Shown one piece after another: positions 1 through 10,043 of a DNA stretch of 38,204 nucleotides. A program made the position numbers and the translations under genes. This stretch comes from Seison nebaliae (taxonomy: Eukaryota; Rotifera; Pararotatoria; Seisonacea; Seisonidae), in contig JALJEE010002290.1 in the NCBI GenBank assembly GCA_023231475.1, positions 1-38,204 of the forward strand. The letters run 5' to 3'. Under the pieces are notes generated by a model. The model saw nothing but the letters and a program-made list of their open reading frames with translations. It was not told the origin of the DNA and did not search any database. Every line of letters starts with the position of its first letter. Position 1 is the stretch's first letter.

Positions 1-602
1 GTACTTAGCTAACAGACTACTACATCTACGTTTCATCGGGAGAATATCACGAAAGTTCGGAATAGATCTATTCTTAAACCGACTGGTCGTTGTCATCGAG
101 ATGGGAAATGACGATAATGAAGAAAGAGAAAAAGAAATTGAAAAAGACGTATCACTAATGGAGACGAGAATATTCGACATCATAATAGATAACCAATATT
201 TAAGGGCTTCAGGAAGTTTACAGAATGAACGGAAAGTTTGGGGCCCATTATCATTGGAGGAAGGAGAACGGTTGCCCATACTCACGTAATTACGATTAGC
301 TTCTGAGTTCTGTAGAACGAAATCTAGTGAGATTGGAATATGATCAGAGAGAGAAGAAGGAATAGAGTCATGTAATAGAGAACATCCCAACACGTACCTT
401 CTCAATGAAGAAGACACGATGATGTGATCGATCCATGAGCTACCACAAGAAGAGATAAATGAACAGGTGTTATGAGGATGGAAAGCACGATCGACACACC
501 ATGCTTGAGAAATAGAGAGGAATTCCTCCAGCCTAGTTAGCGAAGATAAACTTCTGTCGAAGTCAATGTTAAGATTTCCAACGACAACGAAGACAGGAGT
601 TT
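1..602 (-). mobile_element. 5'-truncated non-LTR (LINE) retrotransposon, endonuclease domain fragment, continuing past the left edge
   Basis: On the minus strand a stop-free frame of about 200 codons runs from about 600 to the window edge. It reads like the end of an apurinic-type exonuclease-endonuclease-phosphatase domain: a hydrophobic strand followed by GNLNID (the GDFN-like motif), then SSWIDHIIVS, then SDHIPISLDF (the catalytic SDH motif). This is the N-terminal nuclease of LINE ORF2 proteins, which nicks target DNA to prime reverse transcription; the reverse transcriptase would lie left of the window. Two in-frame TAA codons sit immediately upstream, at the short palindrome TTATTAATAA (601-610), so the first half of the domain is missing, as in a 5'-truncated insertion. 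No long poly-A or target duplication can be seen because the 3' end is outside. Domain and strand are well supported; the clade is not determinable. Confidence 0.72.
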
Positions 603-1103
603 ATTAATAATGGGTGAGTTTATAATCCCTAGATCGAACCTAACAAGTGAAAAGAAAACCGAAATTTTTATCGAGAGAAAGTTTAATTTAGGGGTTACTA
701 TATTCAACTTGCAGAGAATTGACGGGATGAGTTTTCTTTTCTGGTTCTAATCAAACAAAATAATCTTTAGACGTTCCAATTTTCAATAAAGTGAAAACTG
801 TGATCAATTTTAGTATTATTTGTTGGGTGTAGAATTATGTGAGATGAAGCAATTATAAAAACAAAGAAAGTATATTAAATCTGATAAATATAAGAATTAT
901 AGAAGATGAATTAGGGAAATGAAATTTTGCTTGTTCTCCTTTAAAAAAAAACCGGTAGACAGACGAAAAATATTGTGTAATTAGTATTTGGTGGGACATT
1001 CGGTGATTGGTGTTAAAATTAAAAATTTGGTAATTTGTATAAAATGTCTTTATGTATTTCACAGTTTGATCGACGAATGGTGAGACTGAAATAATAATGG
1101 AAG
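603..1103. other. intergenic, no gene seen
   Basis: AT-rich sequence between the retrotransposon fragment and the 3' end of the next gene. Short open frames here have no coding character that I can recognise. No RNA gene or repeat was found. Confidence 0.5.
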
Positions 1104-2859
1104 TTAAGCTGAATGTGAATTTGAATTAAATTTGAACTTTAAGTATATCGACCGATGTGCATTGAATATTGTGGGGGTCCATAAAATATGAATTTGTCGA
1201 GTAGATGTTTTTTTCAAAAATAAATTATTCAAATTTCCCATTAATCCTTTCATGTTACACTGTTGATTGTAATTGACATAGAGAGTATCGGATGACGGTT
1301 TTGAATCAACAATTGATTTTAATTCCGAAATGAACTTCTGTTTAGAGAGTGAACGATAATATTCCTCTTTCTCTTTAATAAGTCGTTGCAATCGACAACT
1401 TATCATTTTCATTGAATATGTCGAATTCTCATCATTTTTCAAGTTGGTTGTTAGACTACCGAAATAATTCTGTTTATTCCAGTCATGAATTTGTGCAATG
1501 AATCCACTAATGGCATTCTCGTCCGTTTCATTCGAAGTGGATGGTAACGATATGGAAACTAACAAGAATGTAAGAAGACAATGAACAAAAGATAAATAAA
1601 AGAAAATTAGAACTTTCTAGTTGTTTTTCTCCATTTTTATTTCTCGTACTTTTCATAAAAATTTCATAAAGGGAAGAGATTCCCTGATGAATATGACGTA
1701 CAGATTGACATGTGATATCGGTGAACATTAAATTTTTACAAATAAAATTATTATGATCTAATTCCGATAAGTGATGTAATTCGCTGTATACGGAAAGAAA
1801 TGGACTGATTCCATTATCATCGTCTAATGACGGTGATGGAGTTGTCTCGCTAAAATGGAATTGTAGACGAACAGTATCAGACACGATCGAACGACGAACT
1901 ACATTCTCCTCTACATAATATTGCCAATTGTTATTTATTTGTTGGAAGTTGATCGTGCGAATATCTTTCGAATACAAATCGGAAATACTTCTGAGAATTT
2001 CGGAATTATTTCCCAAAGTGACGGACGACACGTCGTCGATTCTCGCTTTAGAAATTATTCTTCTTCCTAATGATTTGAGTAACTCATTCCGTTGGATCTC
2101 TTCATTGGCATTGTTGTGTTTGTAGAACAACAATTTACTTTTGATCTCTCTCTCTGATTGGTACAGTAGCGAATCGACAAATTCATTATTTGTCTTGAGA
2201 ATCATCTCGAGATAATTCTGTAATTTTTCCTCGTTGTTCATGAGAGTTTCAATCAAACTTTTCAGTTGTTCGATATCGAATTTTATAAATTTCGATGTGG
2301 TGATGGTAAATGAGCAGGGTTGTTGCTTCACTAAAAATAAATTGGCAAGAACAGTAATATGAAGAATATCCAGTGTGACTTTAGGAATTGATTGTATTCG
2401 ATAATAACATGAGGTCAAAGATCGACGAATCGAAGGTTGTCGAATGTTAACTGGATGGTCATCGATCAATGACGCTAATCGATCGGGTAATGTTACGAGA
2501 ATGTTTTCAGTAATGAATTGTTTGGGAGCTAAGAGGAAAGCCCAATTATTAGTAGATTTATGACGGTTCTGTTGATATAAGAAATATTTGAAAAAGTTCT
2601 CAATAACAATGGATTGGGAAGTAAGTTTATGAATTTTTTCTGTCCTCAATTTTGATTTGAACATTTTACTGTATCGGTAGAAATAGTTTCGTTTGTCGAT
2701 GTAGTTCGACAAACGATTGATGGATGATGAGCAGCTGTCGTGGAGATGTGTGGAGAGCGGAATATTTGAGATTTCATCCAAGATAATACTGGAATCGATT
2801 GATAAGGATTCATTGAAGAGAATGACGAGAAATAGCACGACGAGTTTAGACGGAAACAT
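1104..2859 (-). CDS. secreted protein of unknown family, two exons
   Basis: I do not recognise this gene. Exon 1 is 2859-1614, exon 2 is 1558-1104, and the intron is 1559-1613 (55 nt, donor GTTCTA, acceptor TTAG, phase 1). The joined frame gives 566 residues. The first 20 residues form a clear signal peptide (MFPSKLVVLFLVILFNESLS). The rest has no obvious membrane span, so the product is probably secreted or luminal. Cysteines occur singly near residues 43, 151, 182, 374, 384 and 470, with one more near the C-terminus; the pair at 374/384 frames a short conserved-looking segment. Long helical, charged stretches around 190-270 suggest helices or a weak coiled coil. The start is the only Met preceding the hydrophobic leader. 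The exon join is supported because the frame remains open only when this intron is removed. No function is proposed. Confidence 0.7.
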
Positions 2860-4305
2860 TATGGGTAAGAAGTGATGATTTCAATAAAATCTTTTCGACA
2901 AGTCGGAACATTAAGAGAAAGAAAAAAATAACAAGATTAATAATGACTAGACAGAAAATAAAATGTTTAATTACAATCACAATGAGAAGATTGTCGAATA
3001 ATTAGGAGAATGAAGGAAATCACCGAGGCGTGTCCATTTAAAGTTGAGGAAAATATAATTGGAAATGAACGATGTTGTGTAATTAGAAAAATATGAAACA
3101 AAGACAAAACAAAACAAATGTTAATGAAAATTCCAAATTGTTTCATCAAATGTATCGGGAAAAAAATAAACAAACCTATTTCGACAACTTCACAAACAAC
3201 TTGTCATTATGATTTGGATGCGACATTTCTCGATACTCATCTTACCTCGTCGACGAAGAGAAGAAATTATGTAATTTCATGGTAATATAAAAATAACAAA
3301 TGGAAAATATATCTAATCAAATTCATCATTAATCTTCGTTTAATTCAATCAATTCATAGTTACAATCTCATCTAGCTATAAATTAGTTAGTTGCAAATGA
3401 TAAACATTGTAACGGATAACTGACTGAGAGGAAATATTTATCTTTTCCTTCCCAATCTAAAGACGAAACTATTAAATAACGATCATTTCATTTGAGAAGA
3501 TTTCTTCAATTCTTTTTCTTTTTCGTCTACCGGTATCGTTTTTTCAACTTGGAAGTAGTGAGCAGGTAATTTATGAGCGTGGAAACCATAAAATGTTCTT
3601 AATTAGAAGTAACATAATTCTATCATTCGAATACGGAACAACGACACACTAGTTAACTAAATTAATTGGAAGGCAAGATCTTGCCTGGTCTTGAGCAAGG
3701 TCTTACTGACAGTCGAATGTCAGTAAAAAATTCCAATTGATTCTATTCAAAAGTTGAATCGGAAAGTAGTGGAAATAGAAAGATGTATATTGTGATCAGA
3801 AATACTTTAATTTCATCTGATAAGAATTATGAGAATATCATAGCAAACTAGATATCCACCTCCATGCAGCACACTTACTAATTTTTGTTAATTATATTAA
3901 GTGATCACCACTCTATTGAATGATGAGAATTAATGAGATTTTAACATGATTTCATAAATTTATTGATTTATTCTCAAGGAAAATATTTATTAGTGAAATA
4001 TGTCTTGTTTTTGAGAGTGTGGGTGGTAAATAATTTAGGAAAAGGAAATTAGTTTAATTGAATAAAAATTAAGTGATCAAATTCAATAAAGAAATCGGCA
4101 AGACAAATGAGAAGAATAACAAATTATCATGTTTCTAAAAATTGGGAGAATTCGAACGGAATTTAATCTACGTCGTCAAAATGTACAAAAGCGGACCATT
4201 TTCTATTGGCGCATTCGTTTAATTTTCATAAAAATTATGACATATTTTGTGGCCTATTCGGAAAGAGTGAAAATAAATTGAGAGTACATTTAATATAAAA
4301 AAGGT
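2860..4305. other. intergenic, one nested palindrome cluster
   Basis: About 1.4 kb with no gene that I can support. A hydrophobic open frame at 2967-3173 (minus) begins with a non-ATG codon and could not be joined to a convincing exon. The only structured element is the palindrome group at 3664-3738, listed separately. Confidence 0.5.
3664..3738. repeat. nested inverted repeats (foldback-like)
   Basis: Three inverted repeats are nested here. The outer arms are AATTGGAA (3664-3671) and TTCCAATT (3731-3738). Inside is a perfect 16-bp palindrome AGGCAAGATCTTGCCT (3671-3686), followed by a 9-bp hairpin with arms TTACTGACA (3703-3711) and TGTCAGTAA (3718-3726) around a 6-nt loop. The arrangement resembles a small foldback element or a structured RNA, but no flanking duplication proves insertion. 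Confidence 0.5.
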
Positions 4306-4785
4306 TTACATGCGATTGTATGATGTCGTTCGCTTTTTGTAGAACGTGTAGGCAGCGAATGCAATGAAAGTTGGCGCAGCCGCAAGAAACATCCCCCCAA
4401 TGAAACTACCCAAAGAAAATGAACTTTTCTTCGGTTTTTTCGTTGTCGTTGTCGGCGCTATCGTCGACGTTATCACTGGTACTTTTGTTGTTGTTGTTAT
4501 GATAGTAGTAGTAATAGTGGTGGTAGTAGTAGGAGCAACTGTCGTAGTAGTAGTTGTGGCGATTTTAGTTGTCGAAGGAGTTGTTGTTGTTGTTGTTGTT
4601 GTAGTGGTGATACTCTTCGTGGTTGTAGTAGTAGAAGAAATACTCGTTGTTGTAGTGCCATTAGTAGATGTGGCATTTACCTCGACGTCGTTGAAATTAG
4701 GAATGGCCGTGGCGGTTGGTGCGGAAAATACCAATGCCAAAATGGAACAAATGACGAAAATGAAGATGGTGAAATTACGATTCAT
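4306..4785 (-). CDS. CD164: CD164-like sialomucin (signal peptide, Thr stalk, one membrane span)
   Basis: A single-exon gene of 159 residues. The order is a signal peptide (about 1-21), a short Asn-containing stretch with possible N-glycosylation (NATS, NGTT), a stalk made largely of Thr runs (about 40-115) suited to dense O-glycosylation, a Lys/Ser spacer, one membrane helix starting SFIGGMFL (about 128-148), and a short basic tail ending SYNRM. The SFIGG membrane start and a C-terminal YxxPhi signal are the hallmarks of the CD164/MGC-24 endolysosomal sialomucin family, whose vertebrate member ends in YHTL; here it is YNRM. In the family this tail sorts the protein to endosomes and lysosomes. 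The stalk is encoded by a degenerate ACN repeat, so length may vary between individuals. The family call rests on the tail and membrane segment only, as the stalk is low-complexity. Confidence 0.72.
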   Translation of the reverse strand: MNRNFTIFIFVICSILALVFSAPTATAIPNFNDVEVNATSTNGTTTTSISSTTTTTKSITTTTTTTTTTPSTTKIATTTTTTVAPTTTTTITTTIITTTTKVPVITSTIAPTTTTKKPKKSSFSLGSFIGGMFLAAAPTFIAFAAYTFYKKRTTSYNRM

Positions 4786-5272
4786 CGTGGAAATAAAACT
4801 CTAATAAATCTCTGAAAAGAATGAGAAATGTTGACGAAAGATGAAAGAGTGACGCGATAAAATGTCGAGAAGAGAAATTAATATAAATTATGAAATAAAA
4901 AACAGGAGGAAAGTGTAAATTATATTATAAGACGTTTTCTGCAACTCACATCAATGTGAGTGTGCTATATTTATTTAGTGGGTGATTTTCTTTGAAAGAG
5001 AATGATTAATTTTCTTTCTCGTGTCAATAGATTAAGTTCGGTTGAAAAATCTTCTTAAAAGTCTTAGCTCAATCCGACAAGTTAGTCAACTTTCTTTTAT
5101 GTTTACATGTGTGAACGTATTCCATTCATTAATCATCTTATGCAAACGGACTCTCGTACATACTCGGCACGAACATTAGATAAACAAGGTACAATTGTGT
5201 TGAATAATATTTACATTTGTTGAGTGAGCACGTAAAAAGTGGAGAGAAAACGAAGAGAAATAATTCGATGCT
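4786..5272. other. intergenic, no gene seen
   Basis: Spacer between the CD164-like gene start and the 3' end of CIAO3. It should hold the CD164-like promoter. I see no clear motif, RNA gene or repeat. Confidence 0.5.
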
Positions 5273-6766
5273 TCACCAATTCATTTCTGTTAAATTTAAT
5301 GCAGGAGCATTGTTTGTCTTATTAAGAAATTGCATGTCAATTAATTTATGAAATTCATTTCTATCAATTTGCTTCTCTACTGACACAAGCTGCTCTTTTA
5401 AACGTTTCATCATTTCTTCTCCATTCTCCAAGTAATCGTGTCGATTGTGCAATGACTCATTCCAATTCTTTATAGAAAGATCCATATTCGTCTTCTTTAA
5501 TTGTCCTCCTCCATTCAGACATCCATTCGGACATGCCATCATTTCAATAAATATCACATTCTTTCTATTTTCGATTTTAAGTTTACGAATTGCTTTCTGA
5601 ATATTTGCAAATCCATAAATCTTTAATAATCTCCAAGTGTTACCTGACGTATCTGTTAAATGATATTCCAAATAATTCTTATTCTTTCTTTGACATTCCA
5701 CCATTACTCCCTCCATCTTCTCTTTCAACACATCAAGTATAAAATCGACATGACCATCACTTGTTGCAGCCGATCTTCTTCCACTCAATTTTTTCTTCAA
5801 TTGAATTTCATTTATAACTGACAGTTCATTCAACTCCTCACTTCTCATCTCAATCAATGATAATCCATCCAAATTAATCAATCGATCCACCTCATCTAAT
5901 TCATCGAATTATTTTGTAATTAAAATCAATTCTCTAACCCGTTGTCAATACACAATGAATATTCGGTAATTTCTCTTCACGATAAACTTCCAATTTCTTA
6001 TCATAACATGACGCAATAGTGATATGAATGAAATTCTCACCGAACTTCTTTCTTAACAATATTCCTATAATTTCTTGAGCTGATCGAAGTGGACAAATGG
6101 ATTTTAATAAATATTGAGTGGTTCTCGTCTTTTCCGCGTAACATGTCCATCCTGGACACGAACTACAAATTAAAGGAAATCGATTCTCGTTTGCTGATAG
6201 AATGTCCTCGATTATCATCATTTCTTTCATTTTCAATAATTCATGTCCCATTTCCGTCGTTATCACATAGTGACAACCTTTAGTTAAATGAATCGACAAA
6301 TATCATCAATAATAAAACCTTTCTCATGGAAATAATTCGAAAGTTTCTTCTCAATCATTTCGTTCGTCTCATTCTCTCGATTGGCAAACGAGCTGATACA
6401 TTGACTTGCTATCGACACAACAATTATTTTCTTTTGACTTACTAAAATTGGAGAATTAACAAAAAAAAGTTTTTCAATAAATTTATAAACGATTCTCCTT
6501 CAATAACTTATTGAATTGATCGGGATTTTGTTCGGATAACAGAATCGATTCAGATGACGTTATACATCCACTACAAGCCAAACAATCTTTCAATGAAATC
6601 GGTTCGAATTTCACATCTTTCTCATTCGTCGATGATACTTGGCTTCCTGGAATAATGCATTCCTTCCATCAATTTTAATATTTCTTTATCATAAAAACCG
6701 AACTAATGAAGGATTGATGAAGTCATTGAGATCATTCAATTTTAATCCGCTAGAAAAATTTGCCAT
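5273..6766 (-). CDS. CIAO3: CIAO3/Nar1, cytosolic iron-sulfur assembly factor (iron-only hydrogenase-like)
   Basis: Five exons: 6766-6704, 6662-6491, 6441-6319, 6277-5939 and 5895-5273. The introns are 41, 49, 41 and 43 nt with donors GTTCGG, GTTTAT, GTTTTA and GTTAGA. The product is 439 residues (human about 476). The N-terminus reads MANFSSGLKLNDLNDFINPS, the family's opening. The N-terminal cluster ligands are C23 and C48, C51, C54 (DCLACSGC). The hydrogenase-like cluster ligands are C160 (SSCPGW), C210 (SCYDKK), C354 and C358 (MACPNGCLNGGG), so all eight cysteines are present. The protein links early Fe-S scaffold proteins to the CIA targeting complex in the cytosol; like its family it is not expected to make hydrogen. 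The start lies 193 bp from the KGD4 start on the other strand, suggesting a shared promoter. Confidence 0.93.
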
Positions 6767-6959
6767 TTCAAGTAATTTTTTAATAATATAATAATATATA
6801 ATAAGACTTATAATTCTAATTTTGGGATTATTTTGGGAGAGAAAAACAAAATATTTATTAGTTTCATTAAACAAAATGTTGAAAATGAAAAATTTCATCT
6901 TCCTCTTTCTGTTTTAGGTTAAGCGATTTGCTTTTTCAATTCGTTGAAAGTGAAGAAAG
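6767..6959. promoter_or_regulatory. divergent promoter region of CIAO3 and KGD4
   Basis: Only 193 bp separate the two start codons, so the space must carry both promoters and both 5' leaders. It is very AT-rich. No TATA box or known factor site stands out. Confidence 0.55.
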
Positions 6960-7184
6960 ATGAACAGAACGATCCAATTTATCAGAGAGTTTCACAAACC
7001 GTTAATACGGTTTCGTTATGGTGTCAACATGAAATTGGAATCGAAAGAATTAGAAGAAACGACGACGCAGTCAAAAAACGATGGAAATAAGAGTCTGTTC
7101 ATTGAACAAATTCCAACAAAATATTATCGAAGATTTGCTGGAGAGGATGAACAATTATGTATCAATCAAGGAGGAATTTCATAA
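6960..7184 (+). CDS. MRPS36: KGD4/MRPS36, subunit linking E3 to the 2-oxoglutarate dehydrogenase complex
   Basis: A single exon of 74 residues. The N-terminal part has HKPLIRFRYG, matching the family's HxPLIRF box, and the C-terminal part has IPTKYYRRF followed by an acidic helix and NQGG, matching the family's LPxKYRRK...I.RGG ending. The middle is a short variable linker. In yeast and mammals the small mitochondrial protein recruits dihydrolipoamide dehydrogenase (E3) to the E2 core; it was formerly named ribosomal protein S36. The Arg-rich N-terminus fits a mitochondrial import signal. An AATAAA polyadenylation signal lies at 7238-7243. The start is the first ATG after a T-rich leader ending in TTTTAG, which might be a 5' UTR intron end. 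Confidence 0.85.
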   Translation: MNRTIQFIREFHKPLIRFRYGVNMKLESKELEETTTQSKNDGNKSLFIEQIPTKYYRRFAGEDEQLCINQGGIS

Positions 7185-7391
7185 CTATCTCCCTCCTCCA
7201 ACTCTTCACTTAAAAGAAATAATTTATGAAATGAAAAAATAAAATTTTTTATTGTTTATAAAAAGGAGAGGAGGAAAATATATAGATTGTTCTTTTTTTT
7301 CATTCTCATTCTTCATCAACTTTCTTTTGAAAGAAGATTTCTTTAAAATTTGTATGAGAATAAAAATTAGTTGATAATTATTGAGTGTTGT

Positions 7392-8300
7392 TCATAAGAT
7401 GTTGATCCTTCCCACGTCTAATAGAAAGCCATTCTTTATCTGTCTTTTGCAAGTACACTCGAGACCAGACGTATTATATCTCCCAATGAGGAATTGACAT
7501 TTCGGACATTTGATTTCTCCTTTTTTACCTTTCGTTTTTGCCAAATTACAATCGGAATTACATTCGATGAAATCATTACAATTCAAATGGACACCATCAC
7601 CATAGTTTTGCAATCTTTCCAATTCACTGGGTGATTGATTGGCAATGAAGACCATATGTCTCTTAAACGTGTCTTTCTCACACAATGTCACCCTACAATG
7701 CTTACATTGAACTTCTTTGTGTTTGGCTTCTTGGAATTGTTTCTCCAATTCTACACTTAATTCTTTCTGTAATTGATGAATTAAGTCGGTGACTGTGTTA
7801 AATTTGGGATGTTTGTGAAGGAGAATTTGTGTGTAATCTCCAAATAATTCGTGCGTAATATCACATTTCATAAGACTATAAATTTGAAGTTGGTGTTGGA
7901 ATCCAATATTTGGATTGACATATCTCCTTTCTCGCACATATTTTAATGCTTCACGATCTCCCATCTTCTTCGACTTCATTAAATAACTTATAACGATTGT
8001 TGGTGATCGGGAGAATCCAACCAGACAATGAACAAACACATTCTCACTTCCATCTTTTTTGAATTTATTTATAAATTTGTAACATTCCTCAAATCGACTC
8101 AATAAATCCGTTTGGGGCATATCAGCTACATTGATATGTAAACATTCGATATTGAGCGTTTTCGCCACTTTCTCCACTGCTTGGAAACTGTTCCGTTCGA
8201 TGATTGAGATGATTCCTCGAATGTTGTGACGTTCGAAGAATTTTCGGTTTTTCCCATCCTGCAAACTTCCCAGATAGAGGTACTCCTCAATTTTAGACAT
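7392..8300 (-). CDS. DUSP12: DUSP12/Yvh1 dual-specificity phosphatase with C-terminal zinc domain
   Basis: A single exon of 302 residues. The N-terminal dual-specificity phosphatase domain starts near EEYLYLG and carries the signature HCLVGFSR, with catalytic C92 and phosphate-binding R98; D60 in NVADMP is the likely general acid. The C-terminal half is the zinc-binding module of the Yvh1 family: C199xxC202 with H215, then C265PKC268 and C282xC284 in a CPKCxxxIGxxN context. Yvh1/DUSP12 acts in late 60S maturation, where the zinc domain promotes release of Mrt4 so that the stalk can assemble; the phosphatase activity is separable. That ties it loosely to midasin in this window. The ATG at 8300 was chosen because four upstream in-frame codons begin with GTG, not ATG. 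Length and motif order match the human protein (340 residues). Confidence 0.93.
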   Translation of the reverse strand: MSKIEEYLYLGSLQDGKNRKFFERHNIRGIISIIERNSFQAVEKVAKTLNIECLHINVADMPQTDLLSRFEECYKFINKFKKDGSENVFVHCLVGFSRSPTIVISYLMKSKKMGDREALKYVRERRYVNPNIGFQHQLQIYSLMKCDITHELFGDYTQILLHKHPKFNTVTDLIHQLQKELSVELEKQFQEAKHKEVQCKHCRVTLCEKDTFKRHMVFIANQSPSELERLQNYGDGVHLNCNDFIECNSDCNLAKTKGKKGEIKCPKCQFLIGRYNTSGLECTCKRQIKNGFLLDVGRINIL

Positions 8301-8943
8301 TTTACACAACACTCTTTTGAAAATAGAAAAAAAAAATTAATAAATGAGAATAGGGGAATGATGGGGAAGAAATCCACAATATTTATTTACAAATTAGATT
8401 GTTTCATGAAAAATTGTTCATCTGCTTCACGCTATTATTTCGAACGGAAGTCGTTATTCTTAGCAGGTCTAATATAAAAAATTACAACTAATTTAATAAC
8501 ATTCTTACATTGGAAGATTGGAGAATTATGGGCGGATATATTTTCGCCACACGATTTCTCCTAAAAAATTACTTCTTAAAATTAGTTCAACAAACTTCCC
8601 TCGAATATTATACACGTGAAATTCATTTGAAAAATTTATTCAAATGATTATTTCTCAATCGGAAATTAATTCGATGAATAAATAACTTTCTTAATTAACT
8701 TATGAGTTAAATGGAAATTAATTCATTTTCTTTTTGTAATAATAATTCAACAGATATTACACGTCGATTTTGATGTATTTAATAAGAAATTGTGGTGAGT
8801 TGGAATATTAATTAAAGAAATGTTGAGAAATAGTTTCACAAGATCGTCGTCCCTTGCGTAACGATTATAATGAGGAGAGAGAAGAAATTGAATTTAATGT
8901 TCCACCTCTAATGTGCTCTAGATGATTAGAGATGATTCATTTA
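8301..8943. other. intergenic, no gene seen
   Basis: AT-rich spacer between the DUSP12 start and the calaxin stop codon. It should contain the DUSP12 promoter and the calaxin 3' UTR. No recognisable gene, repeat or RNA was found. Confidence 0.5.
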
Positions 8944-9860
8944 TTATTTGGTATTACGATTCATCAGTAACAGTTCGTCATATTTGGATACATCTTCGAA
9001 AATTAAGTTGAATTGTTCCATTCGCTAAAGAAAAAGTGGCGAAATGAAATGTTAGAAAATGGAGAATGAACTTTCCGATTAGGTAAACATTTCCCGAAAC
9101 ATTCTAATAGAAGAGGTTCTTCCTGGACAGATTGTTGGAAATCTGTTAACGAAACACGACCATCATGATCCTTATCCTAAAATGGAATGAAATGGAAATT
9201 TCATTATTGTCTCTCAACCATTTTCTTTAATGCAATCTCCACTAATTCTTTAGTGCTCTCTTCTGGATCTTCTTCACTTGGCTGCTTGATGACGCTATTC
9301 TTCAACATTTTGAACATTTCATCACGAGAAATAAAAGAATCTCCATTTTCATCATAAACATTAAAACAAACTAAAAAAAATGATTGTTAGATCGAATTCT
9401 GTTATTAGAGAGAAGAAGAAAACATTTAATTTTTTCCGATCGTTTTCCTCGAACGAACACACTTAGTCCCGTCAACCATTCTTTCATGCAGAGTGATGAA
9501 TCATTATCTCTATCGAAAGCATGATGAACTAGATTAGTTAATTAATTTGAATGTTAAAGGAATGAAGGAGAAACCTCGGTCGATGAGCATTGCATCAGTT
9601 AAATCAAATGTGTTGTGAAGAAAATCACAAAATTTTGAACGATCCAACTTACCATCTTTTGAATTTTTTGTCAATTGAATGAATAAAAGTAGTAGAGTTT
9701 CCATTTCGGTGGTTGAGACTAGAAAAAAAAATTTTAAAAACAAAAAATCATTTCAGAGAAGATGAAAACAGTGTATCGGTTCATCAATTGATCTGATGAC
9801 TTCCGACATCGTCTTCCGAGTTAACGAATCGATATGATGTCCTTTCTGACGATTTGGCAT
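8944..9860 (-). CDS. CLXN: calaxin (EFCAB1), EF-hand calcium sensor of outer dynein arms
   Basis: Six exons: 9860-9770, 9718-9575, 9528-9424, 9370-9219, 9176-9072 and 9024-8944. The introns are 51, 46, 53, 42 and 47 nt, with donors GTTTTC, GTTTCT, GTTTTC, GTTGAG and GTTCAT. The product is 225 residues (human 211). Three EF-hand loops are visible: [12 protein letters not shown] (84-95), [12 protein letters not shown] (120-131) and [12 protein letters not shown] (165-176). The stretch [20 protein letters not shown] and the following SEEDPEE track the vertebrate protein closely, as does the [12 protein letters not shown] tail. Calaxin binds outer-arm dynein in a calcium-dependent way and tunes ciliary and flagellar beating. 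The gene shares a 183-bp promoter with the CCDC146-like gene. A perfect GTAAGT inside exon 2 is not spliced. Confidence 0.93.
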
Positions 9861-10043
9861 TTTGATTAAATGTGAATCCTGGTAATTTAGCAACAAGCTG
9901 AGAATATGTATTAATTTCTCATTCGGAATAATTTGGAGAAATGTAATGAAAGCTTCTTGTCGATTGTTAAGCGTGAGAATTTGAAAAAAATTAAGTTTGT
10001 TTTCTGTGCAGTAACCTAGCAACTACGACAACTATCGAGAGCG
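9861..10043. promoter_or_regulatory. divergent promoter shared by two ciliary genes (CLXN and CCDC146-like)
   Basis: The two start codons are 183 bp apart and point away from each other. The interval contains the X-box listed separately. Shared RFX control would explain co-expression of two axoneme proteins. Confidence 0.65.
10011..10023. promoter_or_regulatory. RFX X-box GTAACC-T-AGCAAC
   Basis: The 13 bases match the RFX half-site pair GTNRCC and RGYAAC with a 1-nt spacer at every defined position. RFX factors drive ciliary genes through such X-boxes, usually within about 150 bp of the start codon. Here it lies 21 bp from the CCDC146-like ATG and 151 bp from the calaxin ATG. The match is seen directly; function is inferred from position and from both flanking genes being ciliary. 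Confidence 0.7.

Noticed and set aside
2967-3173. 68-codon hydrophobic minus-strand open frame
   Set aside because: It starts with TTG. An upstream ATG exon with a GTAAGA donor could be imagined, but the phases do not join and the donor breaks the GTT rule seen elsewhere.
4364-4804. 146-codon plus-strand open frame rich in Val, antisense to the CD164-like gene
   Set aside because: It is the complement of the Thr-codon repeat (ACN/NGT giving Val runs). The sense frame has a signal peptide, stalk, membrane span and sorting tail.
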